A stretch of 57,354 nucleotides of DNA, from positions 1-57,354 of the forward strand of contig JADFZS010000014.1 in NCBI GenBank assembly GCA_015232405.1, written 5' to 3'. This stretch comes from Magnetococcales bacterium (lineage in GTDB: Bacteria > Pseudomonadota > Magnetococcia > Magnetococcales > JADFYX01). Of the stretch, positions 28,438 to 38,049 are shown one piece after another; position 1 is the first letter of the stretch, and each line of letters starts with the position of its first letter. Both the position numbers and the translations under genes were made by a program. The notes beneath the pieces were generated by a model. It made no database searches. It was given only the letters and a program-made list of their open reading frames with translations, and was not told the DNA's origin.

Positions 28438-29502
28438 ATGCCTTTGGTATCCATGCGACAGCTGCTTGATCATGCAGCGGAATATGGTTATGGCATTCCA
28501 GCATTCAATGTCAATAATATGGAACAGGTCAAAGCTATTATGCGGGCGGCTGACGAAACAGATAGCCCGGTAATTTTGCAAGGTTCTGCTGGCGCACGCA
28601 AATATGCTGGGGAGGCATTTTTACGCCATCAAATTTTAGCTGCTCTAGAGGTATACCCCCACCTGCCTATTGCCATGCACCAAGACCATGGACAGTCTCC
28701 AGCGGTCTGTTTGGCTGCGATGCGCAGTGGTTTTTCAAGTGTGATGATGGATGGCTCTCTACAGGCCGATGGCAAAACCCCATCCACTTATGAATACAAT
28801 GTTGAGGTTACCGCCAAAGTGGTTGAGATGGCCCACTCAATTGGTGTTTCAGTTGAAGGGGAGATAGGTGTTTTAGGCTCTCTTGAAACAGGTGAAGCTG
28901 GGGAAGAGGATGGTCATGGTGCCGAAGGTAAGTTGGACAAAGAGGCCCTGTTGACTGATCCGGAAGAGGCAGCAAGATTTGTAAAAGCCACCAAAGTTGA
29001 TGCCCTTGCCATCGCCATAGGAACCTCCCACGGAGCCTATAAATTCAGCCGTAAACCAACGGGTGATATTCTAGCTATAGATCGTATTAAAGAGATTAAT
29101 TCTCGCATTCCTGATACCCATCTTGTGATGCATGGATCATCAGCAGTACCCCAGGAGCATCTAGCCATTATCAACGAATATGGAGGAGATATCCCAGAGA
29201 CCTATGGTGTTCCTGTAGAAGAGGTGCAAACTGGTATTAAACATGGAGTGCGCAAGGTCAACATTGATACCGACCTGCGTTTGGCGATGACTGGTGCGGT
29301 ACGTAAATTTTTTAGCGATAGCCCTGGTAATTTTGACCCGCGCAAATTTTTACGTCCTGCCGAAGATGCTGCATCACAGATATGTAAAGACCGTTATGAG
29401 CAGTTTGGTACTGCTGGTATGGCATCAAAAATAAAAGCTATAAGTTTGGCAGATATGGTTGTCTCTTATCAATCCGGGCAACTAGATCCAAGGGTGAAAT
29501 AG
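28438..29502 (+). CDS. fba: Class II fructose-1,6-bisphosphate aldolase, Calvin-cycle subtype
   Basis: This zinc aldolase interconverts fructose-1,6-bisphosphate with two triose phosphates. It resembles the CbbA/Calvin subtype along its whole length: [13 protein letters not shown] start, [18 protein letters not shown], metal-binding HQDHG (His81, Asp83, His84), [31 protein letters not shown] and [19 protein letters not shown] sits 8 bases before ATG 28438. No Rubisco or phosphoribulokinase gene is in the window, so this alone does not show autotrophy. Confidence 0.96.
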   Translation: MPLVSMRQLLDHAAEYGYGIPAFNVNNMEQVKAIMRAADETDSPVILQGSAGARKYAGEAFLRHQILAALEVYPHLPIAMHQDHGQSPAVCLAAMRSGFSSVMMDGSLQADGKTPSTYEYNVEVTAKVVEMAHSIGVSVEGEIGVLGSLETGEAGEEDGHGAEGKLDKEALLTDPEEAARFVKATKVDALAIAIGTSHGAYKFSRKPTGDILAIDRIKEINSRIPDTHLVMHGSSAVPQEHLAIINEYGGDIPETYGVPVEEVQTGIKHGVRKVNIDTDLRLAMTGAVRKFFSDSPGNFDPRKFLRPAEDAASQICKDRYEQFGTAGMASKIKAISLADMVVSYQSGQLDPRVK

Positions 29503-29506
29503 ATTT

Positions 29507-31084
29507 GTGAATAAGCTACGACTTCTCATACTTCTGACCTTTCTGGCTTCATATGCTGGTATGGGAGAGTCGTTTGCTGCTCCTACATCTTATTGCACGG
29601 TGGCAAGCGAGATTGCTCTTAAAGGTATTGATCTTTTTGCCGACCAGCCAGAAAAGGGTTTAAATGCTCTGAAAAGTGCCTATGATAGATGTCCCGGTGA
29701 TATTGGCATTGGCTACAATCTGGGGTTGGGATATTACAAATCTGGTAATCTAAAAGAGGCAAGGCAGATTTGGGAGAGGGTCCATAAAAGTGATACGGAA
29801 GATTATAAAACCCTGGTGAATCTGGCGTGGTTGCGTTTTGAAATGGGTGATGATGACAAAGCCCATATCCTATCTTTCAATGGTCTGTTGAAATTTCCCA
29901 AAAGTGAAGCGTTGGCCCACACAAAGCTCTACTCCCTCTTTAGAATGGGACGTTACCTGGAAGCTTACGATTGGTTAAACCGCCCCACATTTGAGACCCC
30001 CAGATTGGTTGAGTGGCGATCACAAGCTGCGGACTATGTAACAGCGACATTGTGGTTGCAGTTTCATCGGGGTGAGCGGTTAAGTGCTCTTAGGCAGGTG
30101 GTTAACTTTTTAATAAAAGAGTATCCACAGGAGGTGGCTTTTACCCGAGCCAAAGATCAGTTGGTGATGGCTGCAATTGATACCGATGCCGAAATTCCAT
30201 ATCCAATACCTCTACCCCACGAAGTGTGGGCCAAAACTGGTGACATTGATAACAGAAGAGATATGTTGGACGGTCGCCTAAAAACCCTGCCTGAACTACA
30301 AAAATGGCGTAAACGGGAAGATGCCTATGCGGTATTTGCTGGGATAACTGGTTATAAACGTCTTACTGCCCGTTATTTTGGTGCTAGAGATGCCAAGAAT
30401 ATGCACACATTGCTTACCAAGCGTGGTGAGTTTATGGCAGATCGCCAACATGTAAAAATCAGGCTAGATCAAGCGGCAACCAGACAGAATATCATTCAGG
30501 ATCTAGAGTGGCTGATAACAAAAGGCAGAACCAACCCCAACGCTAAACTGTTTTTCTATTTTGCTGGTTTGGGGGTATCCATAAATGATGGTGAGGATGC
30601 TTTATTGGTTCCTTTTGATGCTGTAAAGGGCCATATAAATCCTGATACTGCCGTGTCTGTTAGTAGATTAAGAGCTGCAATTGACGATTTGCAAAACCGT
30701 GAGATAGTTGTAATTATTGATGCCTGTTTTAAAGATCGTGATGTGTGTGGCTCTGGTGACAGCAATAGTAATGGTAGTCAGATAAGCCATGATCTTTTTA
30801 ACGGTAATGGTTCATGGATTATTTCAGCTATGAGTGGTCCCAACAAGGTCCACGGTTCGGGTCGCCAAGGGGCATTTACCTACTATCTTCTAAAAGGTCT
30901 GTTTGGATCTGCTGATGGAGCCAGGGCGAGATCGGCCCTTGGTAAAAAGGATGGTTGGGTTAGTATGAGCGAAATGTTCCACTATGCCAATAAAATGCAG
31001 AAACAAAACATGACAAAAACAGATGCCATGTTTTTTGCCGGACCAGATACCACAAGGCTAACCCGAGTTGGAGGAGAAAAATAG
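29507..31084 (+). CDS. Exported TPR protein with inactive-looking caspase (peptidase C14) domain
   Basis: A signal peptide (to about residue 25) precedes TPR-like helices over about residues 30-200. Residues of about 270-500 align with the caspase/metacaspase p20-p10 fold: GITGYKRLT, FFYFAGLG, DGEDALLVPFDA, VVIIDACF and GSGRQGAFTYYLLKGL. The catalytic Cys is kept (Cys407 in DACF), but the usual AGHG reads AGLG, with Leu355 in place of the catalytic His. Proteolysis of the classic kind is therefore unlikely; a scaffold or pseudo-protease role is inference. The start lies 4 bases after fba. The next gene abuts it exactly, so the two are coupled. Confidence 0.78.
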   Translation: MNKLRLLILLTFLASYAGMGESFAAPTSYCTVASEIALKGIDLFADQPEKGLNALKSAYDRCPGDIGIGYNLGLGYYKSGNLKEARQIWERVHKSDTEDYKTLVNLAWLRFEMGDDDKAHILSFNGLLKFPKSEALAHTKLYSLFRMGRYLEAYDWLNRPTFETPRLVEWRSQAADYVTATLWLQFHRGERLSALRQVVNFLIKEYPQEVAFTRAKDQLVMAAIDTDAEIPYPIPLPHEVWAKTGDIDNRRDMLDGRLKTLPELQKWRKREDAYAVFAGITGYKRLTARYFGARDAKNMHTLLTKRGEFMADRQHVKIRLDQAATRQNIIQDLEWLITKGRTNPNAKLFFYFAGLGVSINDGEDALLVPFDAVKGHINPDTAVSVSRLRAAIDDLQNREIVVIIDACFKDRDVCGSGDSNSNGSQISHDLFNGNGSWIISAMSGPNKVHGSGRQGAFTYYLLKGLFGSADGARARSALGKKDGWVSMSEMFHYANKMQKQNMTKTDAMFFAGPDTTRLTRVGGEK

Positions 31085-31987
31085 ATGAAGCATTTTTTTT
31101 CTCTGTTTATATTGTTTATCGCAACACTTGTGTTTCCCACCCATGCAAAAGCCTATTTGATAAATGAATGGGCAGAAATTGCTACCATAACTCCCGACGA
31201 ATTTGATATTAAAAGTGACGTTCCCACCAAGATATGGCGAGATAGTTTTTCTGGTATGGAGTTTGTCCATGTAAAAGGTGGCTGTTTTAAAATGGGTTCA
31301 CCGCCCCGTGCTGACGGTCGTGATTCTGATGAGCAGCCTGTTCATAATGTCTGTCTATCAGACTTTTGGGTGGGTCAAAAAGAGGTTACTCAAGCCCAAT
31401 GGCGTACTGTCATGCGCAGTAACCCATCCAAATTCAGAAAAGGTGACAACCACCCAGTTGAGAGAGTAAGCCATCCTGATGCGATACGCCTTGTTAATCG
31501 TCTCAATGAACAACACAAAGGAAAAGCTGTGTTTAGTCTGCCTACTGAAGCCCAGTGGGAGTATGTCTGTCGTGAGGGTGGTTTGAGAAGTATCTATCCT
31601 GGTCGTGAGGGTATAAATAAAATCGCCTGGCAACGGGAGAACAGTGGTGATTCTACCCAGGTTACCGGAACTAAACTCCCCAACCTTCTAGGTGTTCACG
31701 ATCTTGGTGGTAATGTTTGGGAGTGGGTACAAGATACCTATGAGTGGTATGGCTATAGTAAGCATAAAACCAACAATCCGGTATTTAAAGGTAAGGGTTT
31801 ATACCGGGGAATTCGCGGAGGTAGTTGGAATGATGGTTCCAACGCTTTGCGCTGTACAAACCGTGGGTTTACCAAGTTTTCTGACAAACGTGAGGATGTA
31901 GGTGTTAGGTTGGTGGTCTTTGTAAAACAGCCGCCTAAAGAGGAGAGAAGGGAAGAGGAATCATCCATTGACGTTCTCCCTTTTTAA
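31085..31987 (+). CDS. Exported formylglycine-generating-enzyme-like (SUMF1 fold) protein
   Basis: A signal peptide of about 23 residues precedes an FGE-sulfatase domain: MEFVHVKGGCFKMGS, DEQPVHNVCLSDFWVGQKEVTQAQW, HPVERVSHPDA, LPTEAQWEYVCR, DLGGNVWEWVQD, RGIRGGSWND and VGVRLV. In true FGE two Cys near the C-terminus act on sulfatases. Here only one (LRC) is seen at that place, so a formylglycine activity is doubtful and a ligand-binding role is more likely. The ATG directly follows the stop of the caspase-fold gene, and GGAGGAG lies about 11 bases upstream. The two exported proteins probably work together. Confidence 0.83.
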   Translation: MKHFFSLFILFIATLVFPTHAKAYLINEWAEIATITPDEFDIKSDVPTKIWRDSFSGMEFVHVKGGCFKMGSPPRADGRDSDEQPVHNVCLSDFWVGQKEVTQAQWRTVMRSNPSKFRKGDNHPVERVSHPDAIRLVNRLNEQHKGKAVFSLPTEAQWEYVCREGGLRSIYPGREGINKIAWQRENSGDSTQVTGTKLPNLLGVHDLGGNVWEWVQDTYEWYGYSKHKTNNPVFKGKGLYRGIRGGSWNDGSNALRCTNRGFTKFSDKREDVGVRLVVFVKQPPKEERREEESSIDVLPF

Positions 31988-32044
31988 CAACTCTTTTAGC
32001 TGAAAATCAAGTTTTGTGGGATGGTTAAAAACTTTTGATCTTGT

Positions 32045-33793
32045 TTAATTTTTTAAACTTGAAATGTAGTCAGACATGGATATCTCATCCATAATATCAT
32101 CACTGATATCATCAGATTTTTCTTGAACAGCGTCTAGATATTCAATCAAATTGGGGCTGTACATATCACCCTCTTGGGATAGCAGTTTATGGAGATATGG
32201 TGGTAGCTGTTCGTCCTCGTTCTTTACGTTGTCATCTTGAACTGGCGGCATCTCTTCAACTTCTTCAACTTCTTCAACTTCTTCAATTTCTTCAATTTCT
32301 TCAATTTCTTCAACTTCTTCAATTTCTTCTACTGCTTCTTCTTCTTCTTCTTCTTCTGGGTCTGTTGTGTTTAGTTTTAACAACAACTCCTCTTCGTGCA
32401 TCATATTTATCATTAAGCTGTTAACTTTCAATATATCAGCTTTGGAAGCAATAGACTGCATAACATCTTGCTCTGGCATGCTGAGGGTCTCATGTAGAAT
32501 ACCCATGGCAGATAAGAGTTGCATAGTTGATCGCATTAATTGGAACTGTTCAATAATAAGGGATTTTTTAGCGGTGTGTAGCTCACTTTCAGAGTCTAAC
32601 ACCTCAACAAGAGAGCGGCTACCGATATTAAATTGATCGTGGTAGGACTTGGCTACCGTTTTTGCGACCGAAACATGTCTTTCTATATGTTTAATGCGCC
32701 TACGGGAGCTTTTTAGATTGTGCCAGGCAGACTCTACAGCCTCCCTTATATTACGTTGAGTCTCTTCACCTTTCTCTTGTACTTTGTTGATATTGCTGTT
32801 TGTTTCACGTTTTTTCGCAATATCAGAACCACCTCGAAATATATTAAAGCTAAAATTCAACATTGCAGAGGCGTTTTTGGTGAAACTTTTAGTACCACCA
32901 ACATTGTTGGTGTTGGTAGCTGTAAGGTCCAGGGTTAAATCGGGCAGGAGGCTGGCCTTTGAGATGTTCTTTTCTGCTAATGCAGCATTTAGGTCAAACT
33001 TGGAGATAATCAGACTCGGGTGTCGTTGTAGAGCAATATCCAGAGCGTCTTGTAGTGATTTTGGTAGCAGGGTGTGTTTTATCACCGGACGGGTTAAATT
33101 TTCACTCTCTTGTCCAACAGCTTTTAAATAACGGGTTTGGGCAGCCAATTTAAGGCCAATGTTAGATTCACGTTCGGAAGCAACAAGGGCGAATCTACTT
33201 TCTGCTTGGTGTTCATCAACATCGGTTCCTGCCCCTATAGCGGTCATGTCCCTGACCTTGCCCAATATTTTTCTGTGCAGGGATATGGTCTGTTCTTGTA
33301 GGGTCAGCAACTCCTCTTCTTGCAAGGCATCCAGGTAAGCAGTTGCAACTGTTAGGGTGAGAGTCTCTTCTGAGGAGAGGCGTTTACCGTTGTTAGATAA
33401 CTGTTTGGCTTTGGCCTGAGCTACCTTATGCTTTGTCTCTTGTCCGTCATACAGTTTTTGGCTAAGGGTTAATCCAACTTCAGAACGGGCTAGACTAAGA
33501 CCAAGCTCTCCTGCACTTCTTGTGCTTGGGCTATCTGTCCACTCTTCACCAAAAGCAGCGGTTAAGTTGACAACTGGCAGATATCCTGCTTGAGCCTGTG
33601 CGGTTTTTTCCTTAAAGCTATTTAGTTCCTGTTTTGCGGCAAGAATTGTCGGGTTACTGCGAATGGCTACTGCCACAGCCTCTTGCAAGGTTTGTCCATA
33701 GGCGGGGGTGAGTAGCAGATAAGTAGATCCTATAACTAACGGAAATATAATCTTAAAATGTATAGAGTATCTACTCACAGATAAAAAATCCAA
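32045..33793 (-). CDS. TolC-family outer-membrane efflux/secretion protein with acidic C-terminal tail
   Basis: After a signal peptide (cleavage near AYGQ) come the two TolC repeats: TLQEAVAVAIRSNP with AQAGYLPVVNL, and LQDALDIALQRHPSL with KASLLPDLTL. Coiled helices typical of the trimeric outer-membrane channel of type I secretion follow. After about residue 450 there is a non-TolC extension of roughly 130 residues whose centre is almost pure Glu with Val/Ile (see the repeat at 32252-32357). The start is uncertain: TTG 33793 or GTG 33778. It is divergent from two ABC genes and an HlyD-type gene, giving a complete type I secretion set. Confidence 0.87.
   Translation of the reverse strand: MDFLSVSRYSIHFKIIFPLVIGSTYLLLTPAYGQTLQEAVAVAIRSNPTILAAKQELNSFKEKTAQAQAGYLPVVNLTAAFGEEWTDSPSTRSAGELGLSLARSEVGLTLSQKLYDGQETKHKVAQAKAKQLSNNGKRLSSEETLTLTVATAYLDALQEEELLTLQEQTISLHRKILGKVRDMTAIGAGTDVDEHQAESRFALVASERESNIGLKLAAQTRYLKAVGQESENLTRPVIKHTLLPKSLQDALDIALQRHPSLIISKFDLNAALAEKNISKASLLPDLTLDLTATNTNNVGGTKSFTKNASAMLNFSFNIFRGGSDIAKKRETNSNINKVQEKGEETQRNIREAVESAWHNLKSSRRRIKHIERHVSVAKTVAKSYHDQFNIGSRSLVEVLDSESELHTAKKSLIIEQFQLMRSTMQLLSAMGILHETLSMPEQDVMQSIASKADILKVNSLMINMMHEEELLLKLNTTDPEEEEEEEAVEEIEEVEEIEEIEEIEEVEEVEEVEEMPPVQDDNVKNEDEQLPPYLHKLLSQEGDMYSPNLIEYLDAVQEKSDDISDDIMDEISMSDYISSLKN
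32252..32357 (-). repeat. 9-bp in-frame tandem repeat coding EEI/EEV plus a GAA-type run
   Basis: About nine copies of a 9-base unit (on the plus strand TTCTTCAAC or TTCTTCAAT) run head to tail and end in a TTC run. On the coding strand they give alternating Glu-Glu-Val and Glu-Glu-Ile. Units differ at a single base, which suggests recent expansion by slippage. Because units are 9 bases, length changes would keep the frame. Confidence 0.95.
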
Positions 33794-34159
33794 ATATAAA
33801 TAATACAGCTATTTAGCAGGTTGCTACATCCGGTTTTGGAGTTAAACATAAGGCATGATGCAATGATTGTGCCTCTATTAATTAATTTAAGGGATTGTTG
33901 TAAGATGAAACTATTGAATATGGTCTCTATGTTCTTTAAATATTTAATTATCTGTATATAATGTTGCTATTGGTAAAAAAAATTCCTTTGTGAACCAAAT
34001 CTTTAAGGGATAAAGCTTGTGAATTATCAGTTGTTCATATAGGCAACACCGTGAAATTAGAAGCATATTCATATATAATATGGTGTATTTTTCTTGAGTT
34101 TTGTTAAAAACAGATTTTTGGTTGTTTCTATGAGAGCCAATTAAGGTGTAAGAGTTGTA
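33794..34159. other. Divergent control region of the type I secretion locus
   Basis: This 366-base AT-rich gap separates the TolC gene (minus) from the ABC genes (plus) and should hold both promoters. A TATAAT is present at 33957-33962 on the plus strand without a good -35. No repeat or RNA was recognised. Confidence 0.5.
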
Positions 34160-35878
34160 ATGGGAAGCGACAATTTTTTCGCAAAAGCAGGTTGGCCAAC
34201 CAGATTGACACCATTTTCCATGGTTGCGTCGACTCTGGGCGATCTTGTCTTGCTATCTCTCATGATAAACCTTCTTGGTTTGGCTCTACCCCTCACACTG
34301 CTGCAAGTATATGACCGGATATTGCAGTTTCAAGCTGTAAGTACCCTTAGTTGGCTTTTAATAGGAGTTGTAGTAGCAATTTTACTAGAGGCAGGTCTCT
34401 CTATGGGTCGTGCCTATATTGCTGGTTGGTTGGGTGCAAGATTTGAGCATCTGGCAAGTTGCAGTGCCATGGAGAGGTTGTTAACCACCAATTTAATTGA
34501 TTTTGAAGGTGATGGTGCTGGTGTTCATCTAGAGCGTGTTAACGCTATCAGTACTTTAAAGGATTTTTATTCAGGTCAGGCAGTATTGGTAATTTTGGAC
34601 CTTCCTTTTGTCGCAATATATCTTGGTTTGGTCTATCATTTGGCTGGTTTGTTGGTGTTGATGCCTTTGATAATGTTTATTTTGTTTGTGATTTTTGTCT
34701 GGGCACTAGGTAAAAAACTTCATAAGTTGGTTTCACAAAAAATTGAGTCTGATGATCGCCGAATTAATTTTATTATTGAGGTGTTATCCGGCCTGCACTC
34801 TGTTAAATCCATGGCTATGGAGGCCATGATGCTCCGTCGTTATGAGAGACTATCGGATGCCTGTGCCAAAGGGTCTCAAGAAGTTGGTGTACAAGGTGGT
34901 GATGCTCAAAATATCGGGTCATTTTTCTCCCAGCTATCTATGGTTGGGGTGGTCTCATTTGGTGGTATCATGGTGGTTGAACAGCAGTTGACCATCGGTG
35001 GTCTTGCTGCTTGCACCATGCTTTCTGGACGGGCGTTGCAGCCTCTGCAACGGGCTGTTGGAATCTGGACCCGTTTTCAGACAATTCGTTTAGCAAAAGA
35101 CCGTCTTGCCAAAGTTTTCGAGTTAAAGCCAGAGTCACGCTTCGGCTTGCCAAAAATACCTCATGTCACTGGTCGTTTAGAGATGCGCAATGTCAGCTTC
35201 AGATTTTCTGAAAAAGGCCCTGATATCATAAAAAATGTCTCTATTGATATTGCCCCAGGGGAGATGATAGGGATATCCGGTGAAAATGGCAGTGGCAAAA
35301 CCGTTTTGCTCTGGTTGATGATGGGGGCATTAAAACCCACATCTGGAGAGGTCTTGATTGATGGTTATGACCTAAACCTCCACGATCCTCGCTCCATTGT
35401 TGATAAGGTCGCCTATTTGCCTCAGGTTGGTATGTTGTTTAAGGGTACCATTTTAGAAAATATTCATCTTTTCCGCCCAGGTTATGAAGAAGCTGCAATA
35501 GCCACATCAGAGCTTTTACAGCTTGAGACCTTTGTTTCAAAGCTGCCACGTGGTTATGAAACCAAAATAGATGATGGTGCTGATGAGTCCATCCCCAAAG
35601 GGATCAAGCAACGTATCACTATCGCTCGCTCTTTGGTCACAGCACCAAAAGTGGTTCTTTTTGATGAGGCAAATACCGCGTTAGACGGAGCCGGAGACGA
35701 CAATCTCGGCAATGTGTTGGCGAATATGAGAGGGCAAGCAACAGTAGTTATGGTAAGTGCCAGACCATCTTTGTTAAAACTATCAAATAGGGTTTTTCAG
35801 CTGGCTGGTGGTGAAGTTACCATCAAACCACCAAGAGATGCACCCCCAGCAAAAAAAGATGGGGGGGCTAAAAAATGA
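34160..35878 (+). CDS. Type I secretion ABC half-transporter with degenerate ATPase motifs (first)
   Basis: A membrane domain of about six helices (residues 25-300) lacks any N-terminal peptidase domain. The nucleotide-binding domain follows, with Walker A GENGSGKT, Q-loop AYLPQ, Walker B VVLFDEA and D-loop NTALD. The signature normally reading LSGGQ is IPKGI, and the switch His is replaced (VSARPS in place of a THR-type motif). This suggests a catalytically impaired half. The C-terminus ends in a short Lys/Gly tail. It overlaps the next ABC gene by 4 bases (ATGA), and the pair probably forms a heterodimer. Confidence 0.88.
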   Translation: MGSDNFFAKAGWPTRLTPFSMVASTLGDLVLLSLMINLLGLALPLTLLQVYDRILQFQAVSTLSWLLIGVVVAILLEAGLSMGRAYIAGWLGARFEHLASCSAMERLLTTNLIDFEGDGAGVHLERVNAISTLKDFYSGQAVLVILDLPFVAIYLGLVYHLAGLLVLMPLIMFILFVIFVWALGKKLHKLVSQKIESDDRRINFIIEVLSGLHSVKSMAMEAMMLRRYERLSDACAKGSQEVGVQGGDAQNIGSFFSQLSMVGVVSFGGIMVVEQQLTIGGLAACTMLSGRALQPLQRAVGIWTRFQTIRLAKDRLAKVFELKPESRFGLPKIPHVTGRLEMRNVSFRFSEKGPDIIKNVSIDIAPGEMIGISGENGSGKTVLLWLMMGALKPTSGEVLIDGYDLNLHDPRSIVDKVAYLPQVGMLFKGTILENIHLFRPGYEEAAIATSELLQLETFVSKLPRGYETKIDDGADESIPKGIKQRITIARSLVTAPKVVLFDEANTALDGAGDDNLGNVLANMRGQATVVMVSARPSLLKLSNRVFQLAGGEVTIKPPRDAPPAKKDGGAKK

Positions 35879-38049
35879 TCCAATCCCCCATTGATCGTGA
35901 TCCAGAGTTAGAGGCTTTTGCCGAAGCTTTACGCCCGTCACAAGATATTTCAGGATTGTTGGAAGAGTTCGCCCATATGTCGGACTTTGGCTCCTGCATG
36001 ATGCCACTGCTAATGTCCCTTGGTTATAGGGGTGATCGTCGCCATATTGCTGAGGCACTGCCACATTTTGCCGAAACCCTGGACCTTACTGGTCTGCGTA
36101 ATATGATGTCAAACCTTTCATATAAAAGCAGCCATGGTCGTATAAATGCAGCAGATATTGATGCCCGTTTAATGCCATGTCTCTTTGTGCCAGATCTCTC
36201 TGGAGCCATGGTTTTATTAAAACGGAATAAAGATGCAATCATAATTTTTAATGGTGAACTAAACCGTTTAGAAAAACTACCCTTACGTACACTTAAAGGG
36301 TCGGCCTATTTTTTTGAATTGTTGGATATTGAAGAGATAGTCTCCGATCAAAAACGTCTTGGTTGGTTTCGTTTTGTGTCCCAGCGGTTTAGAAAACTCA
36401 TAGTCTACATCATGATTGTAACTTTTTTCCTTACCCTGTTACAGATAGCCACACCGCTATTTGTTATGTCTGTTTATGATAAAGTGGTGGGAAGTCGCTC
36501 AATAACCACCCTTTTGGGTTTGTTGGCGGGAATTTCTGTAGTTATGCTGTTTGATTGGCTGTTACGTAAAATTCGTGTACAGATGTTAATGTATATTGGT
36601 GCAAGGCTGGATGGCATTGTTAGTAATGCCATATTTATGCGTATTCTTTCTCTACCACCCCACGTTACAGAACGCGCCCCCATTGGTGCCCAGGTTTCTC
36701 GTATCAAAAACTTTGATTCAGTACGCGACTTTTTTACCGGACCGTTGATGATGGTCTTTTTTGAACTACCTTTTACCATCGTATTTTTCTCGGTAATTAT
36801 GGCTTTAGCAGGTCCAGTTGCAATTATACCTTTGGTGACAATGGTTCTTTTTGTGGCCTTGTGGTTTATCATGATGCCCATGGTGGCAAATGAGGAGTCA
36901 AAAAGCCGGAGAGCTGTTTCCAAAAGGCAGGAGTTTGTGGTTGAAGCTCTGGCAAAAATTCGTGGTATAAAATATAACGGTGTCGAGCAAATACTACTAG
37001 ATCGCTACCGTGATCTGGCAGCAAAAGCTGCTATGGCTACCTTTAAAACTAGCATTATCAATACATTGGTCAACACCATATCGACCATCTTGGTTATGGG
37101 GTCAGGTATTGCTACCATCGGTGTTGGGGTGTTCAGGGTGTTGGACGGGAATATGACCACTGGTGGATTGGTTGCAACCATGATTCTGGTGTGGCGGGTT
37201 TTGGCCCCAATTCAGAGTGCCTTTGTTGCCATGACACGTCTGGAACAGGTGCGAGGAAGTCTAAAACAGATCGACGCTTTGATGAATGTTGTGCCGGAAC
37301 GTGAAGAGTTTGCAGTTATCGATCCTCTAAAAAAATTCCAGGGTTTTGTCTCTTTTATCAGGGTTAGTATCCGATACTCACCAGATGCCGAACCGGCTTT
37401 GATGGGTGTATCTTTTGATATCAAACCGGGAACAATAGTCACTGTTATTGGTGGCAATGGTTCGGGAAAATCCACCATAGTCAAATTAATTGCCGGTATG
37501 TATGTTCCCCAAGCTGGCAGTATCCGTATCGATGGTTTGGATATTAGGCAGATGAACCAGATTGAACTACGCCATGCCATAGCGTATGTTCCACAAACTT
37601 GTGCTCTTTTTTATGGAACTATAGCTCAAAATCTGCGTTTGGCTTATGCCACAGCATCTGATGAAGAACTTGAAGAAGCCTGTAAGGCCGCTGATGTGTT
37701 AGAAGAGATTAAAGCCCTGCCTCAAGGTTTTTGGACAAGGGTTGGCGATCAAAAAGCCACCAGTCTGCCTTCAAGTATGATTCAAAAAATATCACTTGCC
37801 AGGGCCTACCTTAAACCAGCCAAAATAATGCTTTTTGATGAGCCAGCCAATACCTTGGACTGGGATAGTGATCAGGCTTTTATTCGTTATATAAATTCAC
37901 AACGTGGGAAAAAAACCATCTTTATTGTTACCCATCGGCCTAGCCATATCAAAGTTGCAGATACTGTGCTGTTTTTCCAACAGGGCTATCTGAAACTGGC
38001 TGGCCCCCCTAAAGATATTATTCCAAAAATTCCTCCTGGTATGTCATGA
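35875..38049 (+). CDS. Type I secretion ABC half-transporter with C39-like domain and degenerate signature (second)
   Basis: Residues of about 1-140 resemble a C39-like domain. A Cys is present near residue 41, but the usual Gln and His partners are not seen, so it is probably a substrate-docking domain and not a protease. The membrane domain covers about 165-450. The ATPase domain has Walker A GGNGSGKST, Q-loop AYVPQ, Walker B IMLFDEP, NTLD and the switch His in VTHRPS, all intact. Its signature reads LPSSM in place of LSGGQ. The gene overlaps both neighbours by 4 bases, so all three are coupled. Confidence 0.9.
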   Translation: MIQSPIDRDPELEAFAEALRPSQDISGLLEEFAHMSDFGSCMMPLLMSLGYRGDRRHIAEALPHFAETLDLTGLRNMMSNLSYKSSHGRINAADIDARLMPCLFVPDLSGAMVLLKRNKDAIIIFNGELNRLEKLPLRTLKGSAYFFELLDIEEIVSDQKRLGWFRFVSQRFRKLIVYIMIVTFFLTLLQIATPLFVMSVYDKVVGSRSITTLLGLLAGISVVMLFDWLLRKIRVQMLMYIGARLDGIVSNAIFMRILSLPPHVTERAPIGAQVSRIKNFDSVRDFFTGPLMMVFFELPFTIVFFSVIMALAGPVAIIPLVTMVLFVALWFIMMPMVANEESKSRRAVSKRQEFVVEALAKIRGIKYNGVEQILLDRYRDLAAKAAMATFKTSIINTLVNTISTILVMGSGIATIGVGVFRVLDGNMTTGGLVATMILVWRVLAPIQSAFVAMTRLEQVRGSLKQIDALMNVVPEREEFAVIDPLKKFQGFVSFIRVSIRYSPDAEPALMGVSFDIKPGTIVTVIGGNGSGKSTIVKLIAGMYVPQAGSIRIDGLDIRQMNQIELRHAIAYVPQTCALFYGTIAQNLRLAYATASDEELEEACKAADVLEEIKALPQGFWTRVGDQKATSLPSSMIQKISLARAYLKPAKIMLFDEPANTLDWDSDQAFIRYINSQRGKKTIFIVTHRPSHIKVADTVLFFQQGYLKLAGPPKDIIPKIPPGMS

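Noticed and set aside
29507..31987. Caspase/FGE pair considered as an anti-phage effector system
   Set aside because: Both proteins have signal peptides and the protease His is missing; known defence caspases are cytoplasmic and active.
32252..32357. Repeat array considered as CRISPR
   Set aside because: Units are 9 bp without spacers and are in frame inside a gene; the 78-bp repeats at 38733-39122 are likewise coding. No cas genes are present.
32197..32424. Leu-rich plus-strand frame looking like a membrane segment
   Set aside because: It is the complement of the Glu-rich repeat in the TolC gene (CTT/TTC codons) and has no independent support.
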